DNA of 64,000 nt from Bacillota bacterium (GTDB lineage Bacteria; Bacillota; Dethiobacteria; Dethiobacterales; Dethiobacteraceae). The notes beneath the pieces are model-generated. The model worked only from the letters and a program-made list of their open reading frames with translations. It was not told the origin of the DNA and made no database searches. Shown one piece after another: positions 1 through 8,786 of this stretch. Each line of letters opens with the position of its first letter. Position 1 is the first letter of the stretch. The translations under genes were made by a program, and so were the position numbers. The stretch covers positions 1 through 64,000 of the forward strand of contig QLUR01000012.1 of NCBI GenBank assembly GCA_018725565.1, written 5' to 3'.

Positions 1-10
1 AAAAAATTTT

Positions 11-45
11 CCCCTGAAGCCTTATGCCGCAGGGGGTTTTTGGTT
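11..45 (+). terminator. Terminator-like hairpin at window edge
   Basis: A short stem (11-16 with 30-35, CCCCTG/CAGGGG) is followed by a T-rich stretch. It would end a plus-strand transcript entering from outside the window. The rest of 46-172 has no gene; it holds one weak inverted repeat (AACGAGT at 72-78, ACTCGTT at 93-99) without a T tract. Confidence 0.45.
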
Positions 46-172
46 TCTGTATTTAGCTAAGCTGTCAAACTAACGAGTGCCGCTCTGGCCGGACTCGTTC
101 TGCACTATCTTTAGAGCCTGCCGAATTATCATCACATATTTATCCTAAATTCTTCAGAACAAGTTTTTTTAT

Positions 173-202
173 TTGCTTTTTTGCCAACGGACGTTGTATA
201 AT
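173..202 (+). promoter_or_regulatory. Probable promoter of the zinc-ribbon gene
   Basis: A perfect -10 box TATAAT (197-202) lies 18 nt after TTGCTT (173-178), a partial match to the -35 consensus. It leaves a leader of roughly 110 nt before the gene at 321. Confidence 0.45.
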
Positions 203-320
203 GTATTTACCACTGTTTCTCCGCAGGTTAACGGGAATCCTAACTCCTTTGTTGGTTAGATTTCACTGCTTACCACTCGTCCGGAAAACAGCGGAACCAC
301 TAACAAAGGAGGTCTGAACT

Positions 321-602
321 ATGGGCCATGTGGACAAAACCTTAAGCTGCCGCGACTGCAAGCAGGATTTTATTTTCACATCCGGCGAGCAGGCGTTTTA
401 TGCGGAAAAGGGTTTTGAAAACAACCCGGTTCGTTGCCCCGCCTGCCGTTCGTCACGCAAGCAGCGCGGCAACAGCGGCTCCCGGTCAGAGCGGCGGATG
501 TACGCTGTCACCTGCTCCGGTTGCGGAGTAGAGACAGAAGTACCGTTTAACCCCACAAGTGACCGTCCGGTATACTGCCGTACCTGTTTCCAAAGCAGAT
601 AA
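321..602 (+). CDS. Small zinc-ribbon protein
   Basis: A 93-residue protein with two zinc-ribbon-like parts. The N-terminal half carries CxxC pairs at about 10-13 and 39-42 with aromatic residues between them, as in the probable zinc-ribbon domain (zf-trcl type). The C-terminal half has CSGC near 66-69 and a second CxxC near 87-90, the CxxC-x17-CxxC arrangement. A strong ribosome site AAAGGAGG precedes the ATG. Members of this family are common in anaerobic Firmicutes and have no established role; nucleic-acid or protein binding through zinc is the usual guess. It appears to be a single-gene unit, followed by a T-box-like terminator element. Confidence 0.85.
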   Translation: MGHVDKTLSCRDCKQDFIFTSGEQAFYAEKGFENNPVRCPACRSSRKQRGNSGSRSERRMYAVTCSGCGVETEVPFNPTSDRPVYCRTCFQSR

Positions 603-627
603 AGTGGATTTGCCTTAACGGGCATTA

Positions 628-684
628 ACTGAGGTGGTATCGCGGAAAGCTCCCCCGTCCTGAACGTCGGGGGAGCTTTTTTCC
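628..684 (+). promoter_or_regulatory. T-box 3' end fragment (antiterminator motif plus terminator)
   Basis: The stretch at 631-645 (GAGGTGGTATCGCGG) matches the conserved T-box bulge except for ATC in place of ACC. It runs directly into an 11-bp stem (647-657 with 668-678) and a T tract. This is the architecture of a T-box antiterminator/terminator end. The 5' parts of a T-box (stem I, specifier loop) would need about 150-200 nt upstream, but the zinc-ribbon gene ends only 26 nt before. It is therefore probably a truncated relic now serving as a terminator between the zinc-ribbon gene and fetA. Confidence 0.6.
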
Positions 685-757
685 GCTCGGCAGCAGGAAA
701 ACCGTCGCTTTTGGCGAACGAAAGTGCTTTAACATAGCTGCCAAAGGAGAACTACCT

Positions 758-1411
758 GTGTTTGATCTCGACAAGGTACGGTACAAAAATATCCTGTCTG
801 TTAACAGCCTTTGTATACCTGCCGGCAAAGTAACTTGCATTATTGGAGAGAGCGGCGGAGGGAAAACCACACTGCTTCGCCTGCTGAACAAACTTATTTC
901 TCCGGACACAGGCGAAATCAGGTTTCACGGGGTGCCGCTCCCGCAGATTAACGCCGTCATGCTGCGACGTAAAGCAGCGATGCTCTCTCAGGAACCGGTT
1001 ATTTTCCCGGGAACCGTCCGGGAAAATCTGTTGGCTGGCCTGCGTTTTTCAGAAAAGCCACCGGCCAGCGATCAGGCATTGCAGGACACCTTGCAGTTGG
1101 TATGTCTCGAAAAGCAGTTGACTGATCAGGCAGAACAGCTATCCGGCGGTGAAAAACAACGCCTGGCGCTTGGTCGTTTGCTGCTCCTTGACCCGGAGGC
1201 GTTTCTGCTTGACGAGCCATCTTCGGCGCTGGACGAGGAAACGGAAAAGCTGCTGCTTGGGACTCTTTATCACCACATCCGGGCCACTGGCAAGACACTG
1301 GTCATGGTCACACACAGTAAAGCACTGGCCCTGCAATACGGAAATCTTGTTGTAGTGATTAATAACGGCCGGATGTGCGGCCTTCAGGAGGATGCCTGTG
1401 CAGGAAATTAA
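758..1411 (+). CDS. fetA: ABC transporter ATP-binding protein, FetA/YbbL type
   Basis: A 217-residue single-domain ATPase. It has a Walker A GESGGGKTT near residues 30-38, a Q-loop near LSQEP, the signature LSGGEKQR near 128-135 and a Walker B ending LLDEPSSALD near 150. GTG at 758 is chosen because AAAGGAGA lies 7 nt upstream. The next gene overlaps it and encodes a FetB/YbbM-type permease, and this pairing is typical of the FetAB family, which in E. coli has been linked to iron export and resistance to oxidative stress. The substrate here is inferred from the family only. Confidence 0.8.
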   Translation: MFDLDKVRYKNILSVNSLCIPAGKVTCIIGESGGGKTTLLRLLNKLISPDTGEIRFHGVPLPQINAVMLRRKAAMLSQEPVIFPGTVRENLLAGLRFSEKPPASDQALQDTLQLVCLEKQLTDQAEQLSGGEKQRLALGRLLLLDPEAFLLDEPSSALDEETEKLLLGTLYHHIRATGKTLVMVTHSKALALQYGNLVVVINNGRMCGLQEDACAGN

Positions 1412-2177
1412 TAATTTGCCAATCTGGCAGTTGGTTGCCGCTTACCTCTTTATTCTGGTCCTGCTGGCCATAATTAAAATCAAAGAAATTCCCCGGGAAA
1501 AAGAAATAACGCTGGCCACTGTGCGCATGACGCTGCAACTTGTCCTGACCGGGTACCTTCTCGTTTTTCTTTTTGAATACCGTCATCCTGTGCTTTCCGT
1601 CCTGGCCGTCCTGCTCATGCTGGCATTCGCAGTCGACAATACTATTAAACGCGTACGCATTCTGCTTTCACGGCAACTTAAGAAAGTCATCGCGCTGTCG
1701 ATGACAGCGGGCACCATAACCTGCCTGTTATTTTTTGTCCTGGTAGTAATTAACCTTTCTCCCTGGTATGAGCCGCGCTATTTTATCCCTATAGCCGGCA
1801 TGCTCATCGGCAATTCCATGACCGGCATCTCTCTTGGCGTCAGCCGGCTGGCTGAAGGCATGCGCACGCAAAAAGCACTGGTGGAAACCGCTTTGATGCT
1901 TGGCGCTACTCCCAGAGCAGCAGCCAAAACAATCGTGAACAGCGCTTTTGACGCTGCTATTCTGCCGACCATTAACTCCATGGTCGGGATGGGCATTGTT
2001 TTCTTACCCGGCATGATGACCGGACAGATCCTGGCCGGTGCTTCCCCGGTGACCGCTATCCAATACCAGATTGCTATTATGCTGGGCATTACCGGCAGCG
2101 TGGCGCTGACCGTTATTCTGCTGGTTCAGCTCGGGTATAAAACTTTCTTTAACGAGGAACAACAGCTTACTGTCTGA
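1398..2177 (+). CDS. fetB: ABC transporter permease, FetB/YbbM (UPF0014) family
   Basis: An integral membrane protein of about 259 residues with six to seven predicted hydrophobic segments and the family hallmark region around residues 45-80 and GNSMTGISLG near 135. The frame is open from ATG 1392, but AGGAGG (1386-1391) abuts that ATG and lies 6 nt before GTG 1398, so GTG 1398 is preferred. The start overlaps the end of fetA, so the two are translationally coupled. Its 3' end converges on nrfA with a 17-nt gap and no clear terminator between them. Confidence 0.8.
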   Translation: MQEINNLPIWQLVAAYLFILVLLAIIKIKEIPREKEITLATVRMTLQLVLTGYLLVFLFEYRHPVLSVLAVLLMLAFAVDNTIKRVRILLSRQLKKVIALSMTAGTITCLLFFVLVVINLSPWYEPRYFIPIAGMLIGNSMTGISLGVSRLAEGMRTQKALVETALMLGATPRAAAKTIVNSAFDAAILPTINSMVGMGIVFLPGMMTGQILAGASPVTAIQYQIAIMLGITGSVALTVILLVQLGYKTFFNEEQQLTV

Positions 2178-2194
2178 CCGGCGCATTCCCTCAC

Positions 2195-3445
2195 TTACGG
2201 CAGTGCTTTGTCAGTTAACTCTGTCATCTCCTGTACAGCCCGCCGTGCTTCTTCCAGGATGCGCCGGCCCTCCGCGGCATTGTGGAACCCGGTGCTGTTC
2301 TCGACCAGGAACCAGTCTAAAAACAACTGGGCCCGCCGGTGCTTGGCCTGCGCCTGCCTTACCAAATCCTGATTAACGTTTGCTTCGCGACGCGCATCAC
2401 GCAGGCTGTTGATTGCTTTTTCAAGAGCCGCCCCAATTTCATTGGCACTGGCCCGCAACTCGCCCTGAAGAGCCTCTGTCCTTGCCTTAATCCTCGCAAC
2501 ATCAGCATGACAGCGCTGACAGGAGGCCTCAATGTGCTTAAGCGGGCTGGTCAGCCAATGCTGCGTGTATTCGCTGCCTTGGGCGTCCCTGACACGCGGC
2601 ATGTGGCAATCGGCACAGCTCAGCCCGAGATTGGCGTGAACACTGCCTTGGAAAAACTCAAATTCCGGGTGCTGTACCTTATGAACACCGGCGCCGGTAC
2701 GCGGGTGTGTCCAGTCGGAAAATCTTTCTGCGTCAAGATGCGCCAGTGCATCTTCCGGCCGGAACCCGAAAGTCCAGGGGAAGACGATTTTGTTTTCCGT
2801 GCCCGGGCCTTCGAAGTAATATTCGGAGTGACACTGAGCGCAAGTCAGTGAGCGCATGTCAAAGTCGGCCAAAGTTTTCCCCTGTGCTGTAATCGCTTCC
2901 TCCAGCCAGGGGCGGGTCAGGCGCAGCGCAAAATCCGGGCTTTGCGGATCGTGACAGTCAATGCAGGCCACCGGGTGGTCTGTTTTCCTGGCCGCCTCGC
3001 TCCAGAACATGGTATCAAACTCTTTCTGCCCGTACTGAGCCGTCAGTGCCGGGTAGTCGGCTGACTTACAACCCCAGCACACGCCCCCAAACTTGGGGCG
3101 CCCGGTCACCAGCGTGTCCTCCACTGAATACATATGGCCGCGAGACTCGCGGAAGTCAAACCAAAAGCCGAACCCGTGGTACATAGCGCGCATAAAAGGA
3201 TATCTGTCCAGTTTTTGATAAGGAACCGACCCGGCGTGTGCTGTAGCCTCCATTTCTTTTGTGCGCAGGTAACTCGCCACCTGTGCCGGAAACCTGTCAC
3301 GCCAGTACTCTACCGCAGCCGGCGTCAGCGGCGGTGCAGTGACCGGCGCCGGCTGCCGCCGCGGGCCGGCCAGAGCAGCAAGCAACAGTATCAATAACAA
3401 CAGCGGCAACAGGAACTTATTTGTCGTGCCTGTTTTCCTCTCCAT
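2195..3445 (-). CDS. nrfA: Cytochrome c nitrite reductase, ammonia-forming (NrfA)
   Basis: A 416-residue exported pentaheme protein that reduces nitrite to ammonium with six electrons. Five heme sites are visible: the catalytic CWGCK (123-127) with lysine in place of histidine, then CIDCH (161), CAQCH (202), CADCH (277) and CQRCH (309). Active-site Tyr in CHSEYYF (about 209) and His in QHPEFE (259) are present. The N-terminus has a single hydrophobic segment (11-26), a signal or membrane anchor. The usual electron donor NrfH is not adjacent on either side, so NrfA must receive electrons from a protein encoded elsewhere. Confidence 0.93.
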   Translation of the reverse strand: MERKTGTTNKFLLPLLLLILLLAALAGPRRQPAPVTAPPLTPAAVEYWRDRFPAQVASYLRTKEMEATAHAGSVPYQKLDRYPFMRAMYHGFGFWFDFRESRGHMYSVEDTLVTGRPKFGGVCWGCKSADYPALTAQYGQKEFDTMFWSEAARKTDHPVACIDCHDPQSPDFALRLTRPWLEEAITAQGKTLADFDMRSLTCAQCHSEYYFEGPGTENKIVFPWTFGFRPEDALAHLDAERFSDWTHPRTGAGVHKVQHPEFEFFQGSVHANLGLSCADCHMPRVRDAQGSEYTQHWLTSPLKHIEASCQRCHADVARIKARTEALQGELRASANEIGAALEKAINSLRDARREANVNQDLVRQAQAKHRRAQLFLDWFLVENSTGFHNAAEGRRILEEARRAVQEMTELTDKALP

Positions 3446-3500
3446 CGCTATCTCGCCCTCTCAATATTAAAAATATTCCGACTCATTACGCTGCTATATT

Positions 3501-3538
3501 CAGCTTGCCTGTTTTATTCTGCAGGCAAGCTGTTTTTT
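3501..3538 (+). terminator. 11-bp perfect hairpin with T tract
   Basis: CAGCTTGCCTG (3501-3511) pairs perfectly with 3522-3532 and is followed by six Ts on the plus strand. The flanking genes (chemoreceptor and nrfA) are both on the minus strand, where the stem lacks a T tract after it. It may end antisense transcription, or act as a weak hairpin at the end of the chemoreceptor transcript. Confidence 0.6.
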
Positions 3539-3561
3539 CCTGCTTTGTTCTGTGCATTCCT

Positions 3562-5133
3562 TCAAAATTTGAACCTGCCGAGCAGGGTATTCAGTTCCTC
3601 GGCCAGTACCGCCAGGGAAGTTGAGGATGACGCCACCTCTTCCGCTGCCGCCGACTGCTCTTCAGAAGCTGCGGCCACACTGTGTATGCCGGAAACCATC
3701 TGGTTTGCAGCCGCGGTAATTTCCCGCAATCTTTCGGTCAGACCGCTGACTGCGCCGGTAATTTCCCTGAAAGACAAGCCGGCCTCCTGCGCTATCTGAG
3801 TACCGGCCACGACGTCTTTCCCGTTTTGCTCCATTTTCTCCACAGCTTCACCGGCTTCCGCCTGAATATCCAGTATCAGCTCATTTATCTTGCCGGCAGC
3901 TTTGGCGGACTGTTCAGCCAGTTTCCGCACCTCATCGGCCACTACCGCAAAACCCCGACCCTGCTCGCCGGCACGGGCCGCTTCAATAGCTGCGTTAAGC
4001 GCCAGCAAATTTGTCTGGTCCGCTATACCTGTTATCAGATTGGTGATCTGATTAATATCTTTTGACTTTTTACTAAGTCCGGCAATTGCCTTGCCGATTT
4101 CCGCAGTAGAGCCGGTGATGCTCTTCATTTGTTCAGCAACACGCGACACGCTTTTCTCTCCTGCTTCGGCAACCGTAGTGGCATTCGTAGCTGCAGCGGC
4201 TATTTGCTGCACGCTCGCAACCACGTCTCCCACGGTCAATGAAATCTGATTCATGGTAGCCGAATTTTCTGTGCTGACAGATGTGGCCTGCTCGGAGCTT
4301 GCACTCAACTCCTGGGCAGATGCGGCGACAAGGTCCGCTTTTAGTCCTATTTGTCTCAGCAAATCCCGTAATTGCTGAGACATTTTCCGAAAAGCCTCAG
4401 CCAGCCGGCCCACCTCATCTCCGGAGAGAACCGCGATATCGGTGGTTAGGTCCCCTTCCGACAGCCTTTTCGCCGAGGTTACCAACTCAGCAACAGGCCG
4501 GGTAATGCTGCGGGTTATATAAATGCCCACCGCCATAAGAAACGCAACACCGGAAGCTATAATCACGATCGCGTTTGCTCTGGCATTGGCAACGTCGGCA
4601 ATGCTTGCGTCGAAATAATACTTTGCCGCTGACCTTTTATTGTTTATCAAGTCAACCAGCAGAGCATTTGTCTGTTGAAATAACAAAGCGGCTTCTTCTG
4701 TTACCAGCTCTTGGGCCGCCGCGTTTTCTCCCGCCCGGACCAGTGCCGGAATCTTTTCTGCCTCGACAAGATACGCCGCCCATGATGAAGCAAACTGGTC
4801 CAGCAATTTTCCCTCATCCTGCAGAAGTTCCAGGGCTCGGACCATTTCCATATATTCATTAACTTCCTGTTTGAATAACTCTTTTTCTTCCGCACCGGCT
4901 GCCCCCGCCGAGGCAACATAGCCGTAAAGCGTCCTGTAATGGTTGGAAGTCGCGGCTTGTAAATGCCCGCTGTAGTAAACGCCCTGCAGCTTGATGTCAT
5001 GCAATTTGTTTATTACAGTATGCAGCCTGTTGTTGGCGGAAATAACTACTGCGCTTAGCCCAATGGTCACAATCGCGATTGCCAGGCCCAAGCAACAAGC
5101 TTTTAATCCGATGTTTAGGTTTCGCCAGAACAT
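3562..5133 (-). CDS. Methyl-accepting chemotaxis protein
   Basis: A 523-residue transmembrane chemoreceptor. TM1 is at about residues 10-30, followed by a helical periplasmic part of about 150 residues (four-helix-bundle style), TM2 near 187-207, a HAMP domain near 208-260, and a long cytoplasmic coiled coil whose tip carries the conserved signature [20 protein letters not shown]. It would signal to CheA/CheW, which are not encoded in this window. The ligand cannot be predicted. A good ribosome site (GAGGAGGG) precedes the ATG. Confidence 0.92.
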   Translation of the reverse strand: MFWRNLNIGLKACCLGLAIAIVTIGLSAVVISANNRLHTVINKLHDIKLQGVYYSGHLQAATSNHYRTLYGYVASAGAAGAEEKELFKQEVNEYMEMVRALELLQDEGKLLDQFASSWAAYLVEAEKIPALVRAGENAAAQELVTEEAALLFQQTNALLVDLINNKRSAAKYYFDASIADVANARANAIVIIASGVAFLMAVGIYITRSITRPVAELVTSAKRLSEGDLTTDIAVLSGDEVGRLAEAFRKMSQQLRDLLRQIGLKADLVAASAQELSASSEQATSVSTENSATMNQISLTVGDVVASVQQIAAAATNATTVAEAGEKSVSRVAEQMKSITGSTAEIGKAIAGLSKKSKDINQITNLITGIADQTNLLALNAAIEAARAGEQGRGFAVVADEVRKLAEQSAKAAGKINELILDIQAEAGEAVEKMEQNGKDVVAGTQIAQEAGLSFREITGAVSGLTERLREITAAANQMVSGIHSVAAASEEQSAAAEEVASSSTSLAVLAEELNTLLGRFKF

Positions 5134-5164
5134 TTGTTACCCTCCTCGTGCTTTCAACTTTCAG

Positions 5165-5189
5165 GTAAATGCTGGAATCAAGCATTTAC
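5165..5189 (-). promoter_or_regulatory. Inverted repeat in the chemoreceptor leader
   Basis: A 9-bp inverted repeat (GTAAATGCT at 5165-5173 and AGCATTTAC at 5181-5189) lies between a possible -10 box (TATACT on the minus strand, near 5209) and the start codon. It could be an operator or an mRNA hairpin. No known regulator site was recognised. Confidence 0.3.
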
Positions 5190-5231
5190 TGGCCGACTGA
5201 AATATAGTATAACAGAAATATTTGCCTTTGC

Positions 5232-5260
5232 AAAGAAAAAGAGACGTTTTTTGACGTCTC
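5232..5260 (-). terminator. Intrinsic terminator after the 54-residue gene
   Basis: On the minus strand GAGACGT (5260-5254) pairs with ACGTCTC (5247-5241) around a six-base loop and is followed by TTTTTCTTT. It lies 31 nt past the stop codon of the small gene at 5291, supporting that gene as a real transcription unit. Confidence 0.8.
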
Positions 5261-5290
5261 CCGAAATGTTATGCCAGAAAAAATTTTTGC

Positions 5291-5455
5291 TTACTGTTGT
5301 TCGACATTAATCAGGCCGGCCTCATGCAAGGCAATTATTACGTCCTTTATATCGGCCTTTTTGTCTTGCGGCATTGCAGCTACAAAGGAATCAATCTTCT
5401 TCTGCCCTACCAGTTTAGTAACTTTTAGATTGCCGACTACAAAGCTGCCAGCCAT
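5291..5455 (-). CDS. Small protein of unknown function, 54 residues
   Basis: ATG at 5455 is preceded by a strong ribosome site (GGGAGGTG) at 9-nt spacing and the gene is followed by a good intrinsic terminator. The product begins MAGSFVVGNLKV, is mixed in charge with a lysine-rich centre and has no signal peptide or membrane segment. I do not recognise the family. The gene has its own terminator and lies between azlD and the chemoreceptor. Confidence 0.6.
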   Translation of the reverse strand: MAGSFVVGNLKVTKLVGQKKIDSFVAAMPQDKKADIKDVIIALHEAGLINVEQQ

Positions 5456-5544
5456 ATACACGACACCTCCCTGACGTTTTTCTTAGTGTCGCCAAGGAGA
5501 AAGCTCCTTATACCGGTCCAAGCCGGCGCTTTCCTCTGAAGTTC

Positions 5545-5868
5545 TCATGCCGGCAGGTACCAGCGCAAAACGAGTACCACGCCCATACCAACCGTAATGG
5601 TCAGGAGCATATTTTTTGTCAGTGAAGCCACCAGCAGAGCCGGTAAGGAAGCCAGCAAGTAACTGTTGCCAAGTGAAATATAGAACTGGCCTTCCGCCAT
5701 CAGGACTCCGGGAACAACAAGTGCAGCCAGCACAGATACCGGGACATAGCGGAGCCAGGCCACAACGACATCGGGTATTTTCAGTTGTGTCAGCACATAC
5801 ATGGGCAGGAAGCGGGGCAGGAAAGTAACCAGCGCCATCCCAAGAATAATTAAGAAAGTTTCTGCCAT
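5545..5868 (-). CDS. azlD: AzlD-type branched-chain amino acid export subunit
   Basis: A 107-residue hydrophobic protein with three to four membrane segments, of the AzlD/YgaH family that partners AzlC in exporting branched-chain amino acids and, in Bacillus, azaleucine. It overlaps the end of azlC by 19 nt, indicating translational coupling. The motif LPRFLPMYVL near the N-terminus is typical of the family. Confidence 0.85.
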   Translation of the reverse strand: MAETFLIILGMALVTFLPRFLPMYVLTQLKIPDVVVAWLRYVPVSVLAALVVPGVLMAEGQFYISLGNSYLLASLPALLVASLTKNMLLTITVGMGVVLVLRWYLPA

Positions 5869-6545
5869 TTTTCTGTCAGCACCCCCAAGGTGGCAGTACA
5901 GGCAGTAGCCAGGATAATATACCAGCTGCCCGGAACGCAGAGATAAAAAATAACAGCCAGCAAACCCGAGATACAGGCAGCCAGCAGCAGTCTCTTTTCC
6001 GTGGCTTGAATCACAAGGAGAAAAATAAACATGGCGTAGAGAGCATAGCCCATGGTCAGGGCAGCGTCACGGCCGTCAAAAAAGTGGCCGAAGAGGCCTC
6101 CCAGAGCCCCCCCCAGCACCCAACCGGCGTACGCTGTGCCAAATAGTCCTATGATAAACAAATAACTGCGCTCGTACTTTTTAAATTCACCACAAGCCAA
6201 AGCATAGTTTTCATCGGTCAGCCAAAAGGCAAGCAAAGGCAAAACCCGGCGGGGGTAGGTTTGCAGGTGCGGCGCAAGGGAAGCGCTCATCAGCAAATGA
6301 CGCAAATTCACGATAAATACCGTGGCAATTACGGCCGCTCCAGCGGAGCCGGCCGCCAGCATGTTGACGGCAATAAACTGCGCACTCCCGGCAAAGACCA
6401 ACAAAGACATGACTACTATGAGAGGCAGCTCAAAGCCTGCAAGGCTCGCCAACGCACCATAGGCAAAGCCCAGCGGAAGATAGCCCAATACGATGGAATA
6501 AGCCTTTTTTGCTCCTCCGCGCAACTCGGCCCAGTAGATCAGCAT
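5850..6545 (-). CDS. azlC: AzlC-type branched-chain amino acid exporter
   Basis: A 231-residue integral membrane protein with the family segment PLGFAYGALA near residue 25 and about six hydrophobic stretches. It forms the large subunit of the AzlCD exporter. The GGGGAGGGG ribosome site directly abuts the ATG, so the true start could be slightly downstream. Transcription must begin in the short gap after the rpsI terminator. Confidence 0.87.
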   Translation of the reverse strand: MLIYWAELRGGAKKAYSIVLGYLPLGFAYGALASLAGFELPLIVVMSLLVFAGSAQFIAVNMLAAGSAGAAVIATVFIVNLRHLLMSASLAPHLQTYPRRVLPLLAFWLTDENYALACGEFKKYERSYLFIIGLFGTAYAGWVLGGALGGLFGHFFDGRDAALTMGYALYAMFIFLLVIQATEKRLLLAACISGLLAVIFYLCVPGSWYIILATACTATLGVLTEKWQKLS

Positions 6546-6573
6546 CCCCTCCCCGGCAATACATTACAATATT

Positions 6574-6602
6574 AAGAAAAAGACCAGCTCAGCAAGAACT
6601 GG
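6574..6602 (-). terminator. Terminator of the rplM-rpsI operon
   Basis: On the minus strand CCAGTTC (6602-6596) pairs with GAGCTGG (6590-6584), with one G-U pair, followed by TCTTTTTCTT. It separates the ribosomal protein operon from azlC. Confidence 0.75.
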
Positions 6603-6642
6603 CATTTATATTTCTATTGTTGCAGCACCTTGAATCAGGTAA

Positions 6643-7035
6643 TCAGCGCTTTGAAAACTGGGGAGCCTTGCGTGCTTTTTTCAGGCCGTATTTTTTCCGC
6701 TCCTTCATTCGCGGGTCGCGGGTCAGAAAGCCGGCCCTTTTCAATGCCAGCCGGTAGTCACCTTCCGCCTGGAGCAAGGCACGTGCTATGCCGTGACGGA
6801 TGGCACCCGCCTGGCCGGTCGTTCCGCCGCCCTCAACGTTGGCCAGAACATTAAACCTGCTTAATGTTTCAGTAAGCTTTAACGGCTGCCTGACAATAGC
6901 CTTCAGAGTTTCCAAACCAAAATAGACATCGATGTTCTTATCATTAATAGTTATCTGACCCTTGCCCGGGACAAGCCAGACACGGGCAACAGCGTTTTTC
7001 CTTCTTCCAGTGCCGTAATACTTAGCTTGTATCAA
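6643..7035 (-). CDS. rpsI: 30S ribosomal protein S9
   Basis: The sequence [14 protein letters not shown] near the start and the basic tail [14 protein letters not shown] identify S9. An upstream ATG at 7071 is in frame but overlaps the end of rplM. TTG at 7035 is preferred because GGGAGG lies 8 nt upstream and the resulting 130-residue length matches the family. It is cotranscribed with rplM. Confidence 0.95.
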   Translation of the reverse strand: MIQAKYYGTGRRKNAVARVWLVPGKGQITINDKNIDVYFGLETLKAIVRQPLKLTETLSRFNVLANVEGGGTTGQAGAIRHGIARALLQAEGDYRLALKRAGFLTRDPRMKERKKYGLKKARKAPQFSKR

Positions 7036-7058
7036 TTCTCTCTCCTCCCTTTCTTGCT

Positions 7059-7490
7059 TTAAAACTGCCATGCTACCGGCTGCTGGGCCTCGTGCGGATG
7101 CTCACCGTTCTCATAAACGCGGATTTTTTTTAGCATCGCCCTGCCTAGCCGGTTATGAGGCAGCATCCCTTTAACAGCCAGCATCATTACCCGTTCCGGG
7201 CGGCTGGACAGCAACTCCCCATACGAAATCTTTTTGAAGCCGCCGGGGTAGCCTGAATGGCGGTAATGAAATTTCTGTTCCGCCTTTTTTCCGGTCAAAA
7301 CAACCTTGGCGGCATTAATAACCACCACATGATCACCGGTATCTATGCCCGGAGTAAATATGGGCTTATGTTTGCCGAGCAGGATGCGGGCGATTTCACT
7401 GGCCACCCGGCCAAGCGGCTTGCCGTTCGCGTCAATGAGATACCAGCTGCGCTTAATCTGCCCGGCTTTTGGCATAAACGTGGTACGCAC
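7059..7490 (-). CDS. rplM: 50S ribosomal protein L13
   Basis: A 143-residue L13 with the typical WYLIDA start, the GDHVVVINA segment and a [11 protein letters not shown] motif. GTG at 7490 follows a GGAGG site. First gene of the rplM-rpsI operon; a consensus promoter lies about 75 nt upstream, leaving a leader of about 70 nt that could carry an L13-type regulatory structure, although I cannot confirm one. Confidence 0.97.
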   Translation of the reverse strand: MRTTFMPKAGQIKRSWYLIDANGKPLGRVASEIARILLGKHKPIFTPGIDTGDHVVVINAAKVVLTGKKAEQKFHYRHSGYPGGFKKISYGELLSSRPERVMMLAVKGMLPHNRLGRAMLKKIRVYENGEHPHEAQQPVAWQF

Positions 7491-7565
7491 TCTTTTTCCT
7501 CCTTGCAGTACACTGCGGTCAAAGCACCGTTAACGGGGCAGAAAACGGCACGCAGACACAACGTA

Positions 7566-7594
7566 ATTTTATAATAACCGGTCAGACCTGTCAA
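7566..7594 (-). promoter_or_regulatory. Promoter of rplM-rpsI
   Basis: On the minus strand TTGACA (7594-7589) is followed after exactly 17 nt by TAAAAT (7571-7566). Both boxes are near consensus for the housekeeping sigma factor. Confidence 0.8.
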
Positions 7595-7676
7595 GCGACA
7601 GGCTGAACAACTTATTGAAATGTTTCCTCAGTTGCAAGCCCGGCATTTGCCTGCGGCCAGTTCGGACTAGGATAAG

Positions 7677-8786
7677 CTACTCCAGGTAGTCCTTGAGCCG
7701 CTTGCTGCGCATTGGGTGACGAAGTTTGCGCAGGGCCTTGGCCTCGATTTGCCGGATACGTTCCCGCGTTACGCCAAAAGCCTGACCTACTTCCTCCAGG
7801 GTGCGGGAACGCCCGTCATCAAGGCCGAAGCGCAGCTTCAACACTTTCTTTTCGCGGGGAGTAAGCGTTTCCAGTACATCATCAAGCTGCTCCCTCAGCA
7901 ACTCAAACGCCGCTGCTTCCGCCGGAGCCAGTACGTCCTGATCTTCGATAAAGTCGCCGAGGTGCGAATCGTCTTCCTCTCCGATAGGGGTTTCCAGAGA
8001 AACAGGCTCCTGGGCGATTTTCAGGATTTCGCGTACCCGTTCCTCTGAAATGCTCATGACATGAGCAATCTCCTCAGGGGTTGGTTCACGTCCCAAATCC
8101 TGGACCAATTGCCGGGAAACACGAATCAGCTTATTAATTGTCTCTACCATATGCACCGGGATGCGGATGGTACGCGCCTGGTCGGCGATAGCCCGTGTGA
8201 TGGCCTGGCGAATCCACCAGGTTGCATACGTGCTGAATTTATAGCCTTTGCGGTAGTCAAATTTTTCCACCGCCTTAATCAATCCCATATTGCCTTCCTG
8301 GATTAAATCCAGAAACAGCATGCCCCTTCCCACATACTTTTTGGCGATGCTGACTACCAGGCGCAGGTTTGCCTCAGCAAGGCGCCGTTTGGCTTCTTCG
8401 TGTCCGGACTCCATTTTTTTGGCCAAATCTATTTCCTCATCAGGCGTTAGCAGCGGAATCTTGCCGATTTCCTTAAGGTACATGCGTACCGGGTCGTTTA
8501 TACTGATCCCCTCGGGGAAGGTAAGCTCCAGTTCCTCTTCCGGGGCTTCTTTTACCCTGACGCTCTCTTCTTCCAAGGGTTCAAGTTCGACTATTTCTTC
8601 AACAACTTCCACGCCCATGCGGGAAAGATGATCATAAAAATCGTCGATCTCTTCTGTGTTGACCTCCAACTCCTGCAACGGTTCGATCACTTCCTTGTAA
8701 GTCAGCAAACCGCGCTTTTTACCGCGCTGAATGAGCTCCTCCTGGATTATTTTAAGCCGTTGCTCCTTTTCAATTAAGTCAGCCAA
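7677..8786 (-). CDS. rpoD: Primary RNA polymerase sigma factor (RpoD/SigA)
   Basis: A 369-residue group 1 sigma-70 factor. Region 1.1 is at the N-terminus. Region 2 includes [20 protein letters not shown] and the -10 recognition helix [17 protein letters not shown], and region 4.2 ends with [21 protein letters not shown]. The TTG start at 8786 follows GGAGGG at 7 nt. The start overlaps the end of dnaG by 8 nt, the classic dnaG-rpoD macromolecular-synthesis arrangement. The near-consensus promoters in this window fit its specificity. Confidence 0.97.
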   Translation of the reverse strand: MADLIEKEQRLKIIQEELIQRGKKRGLLTYKEVIEPLQELEVNTEEIDDFYDHLSRMGVEVVEEIVELEPLEEESVRVKEAPEEELELTFPEGISINDPVRMYLKEIGKIPLLTPDEEIDLAKKMESGHEEAKRRLAEANLRLVVSIAKKYVGRGMLFLDLIQEGNMGLIKAVEKFDYRKGYKFSTYATWWIRQAITRAIADQARTIRIPVHMVETINKLIRVSRQLVQDLGREPTPEEIAHVMSISEERVREILKIAQEPVSLETPIGEEDDSHLGDFIEDQDVLAPAEAAAFELLREQLDDVLETLTPREKKVLKLRFGLDDGRSRTLEEVGQAFGVTRERIRQIEAKALRKLRHPMRSKRLKDYLE

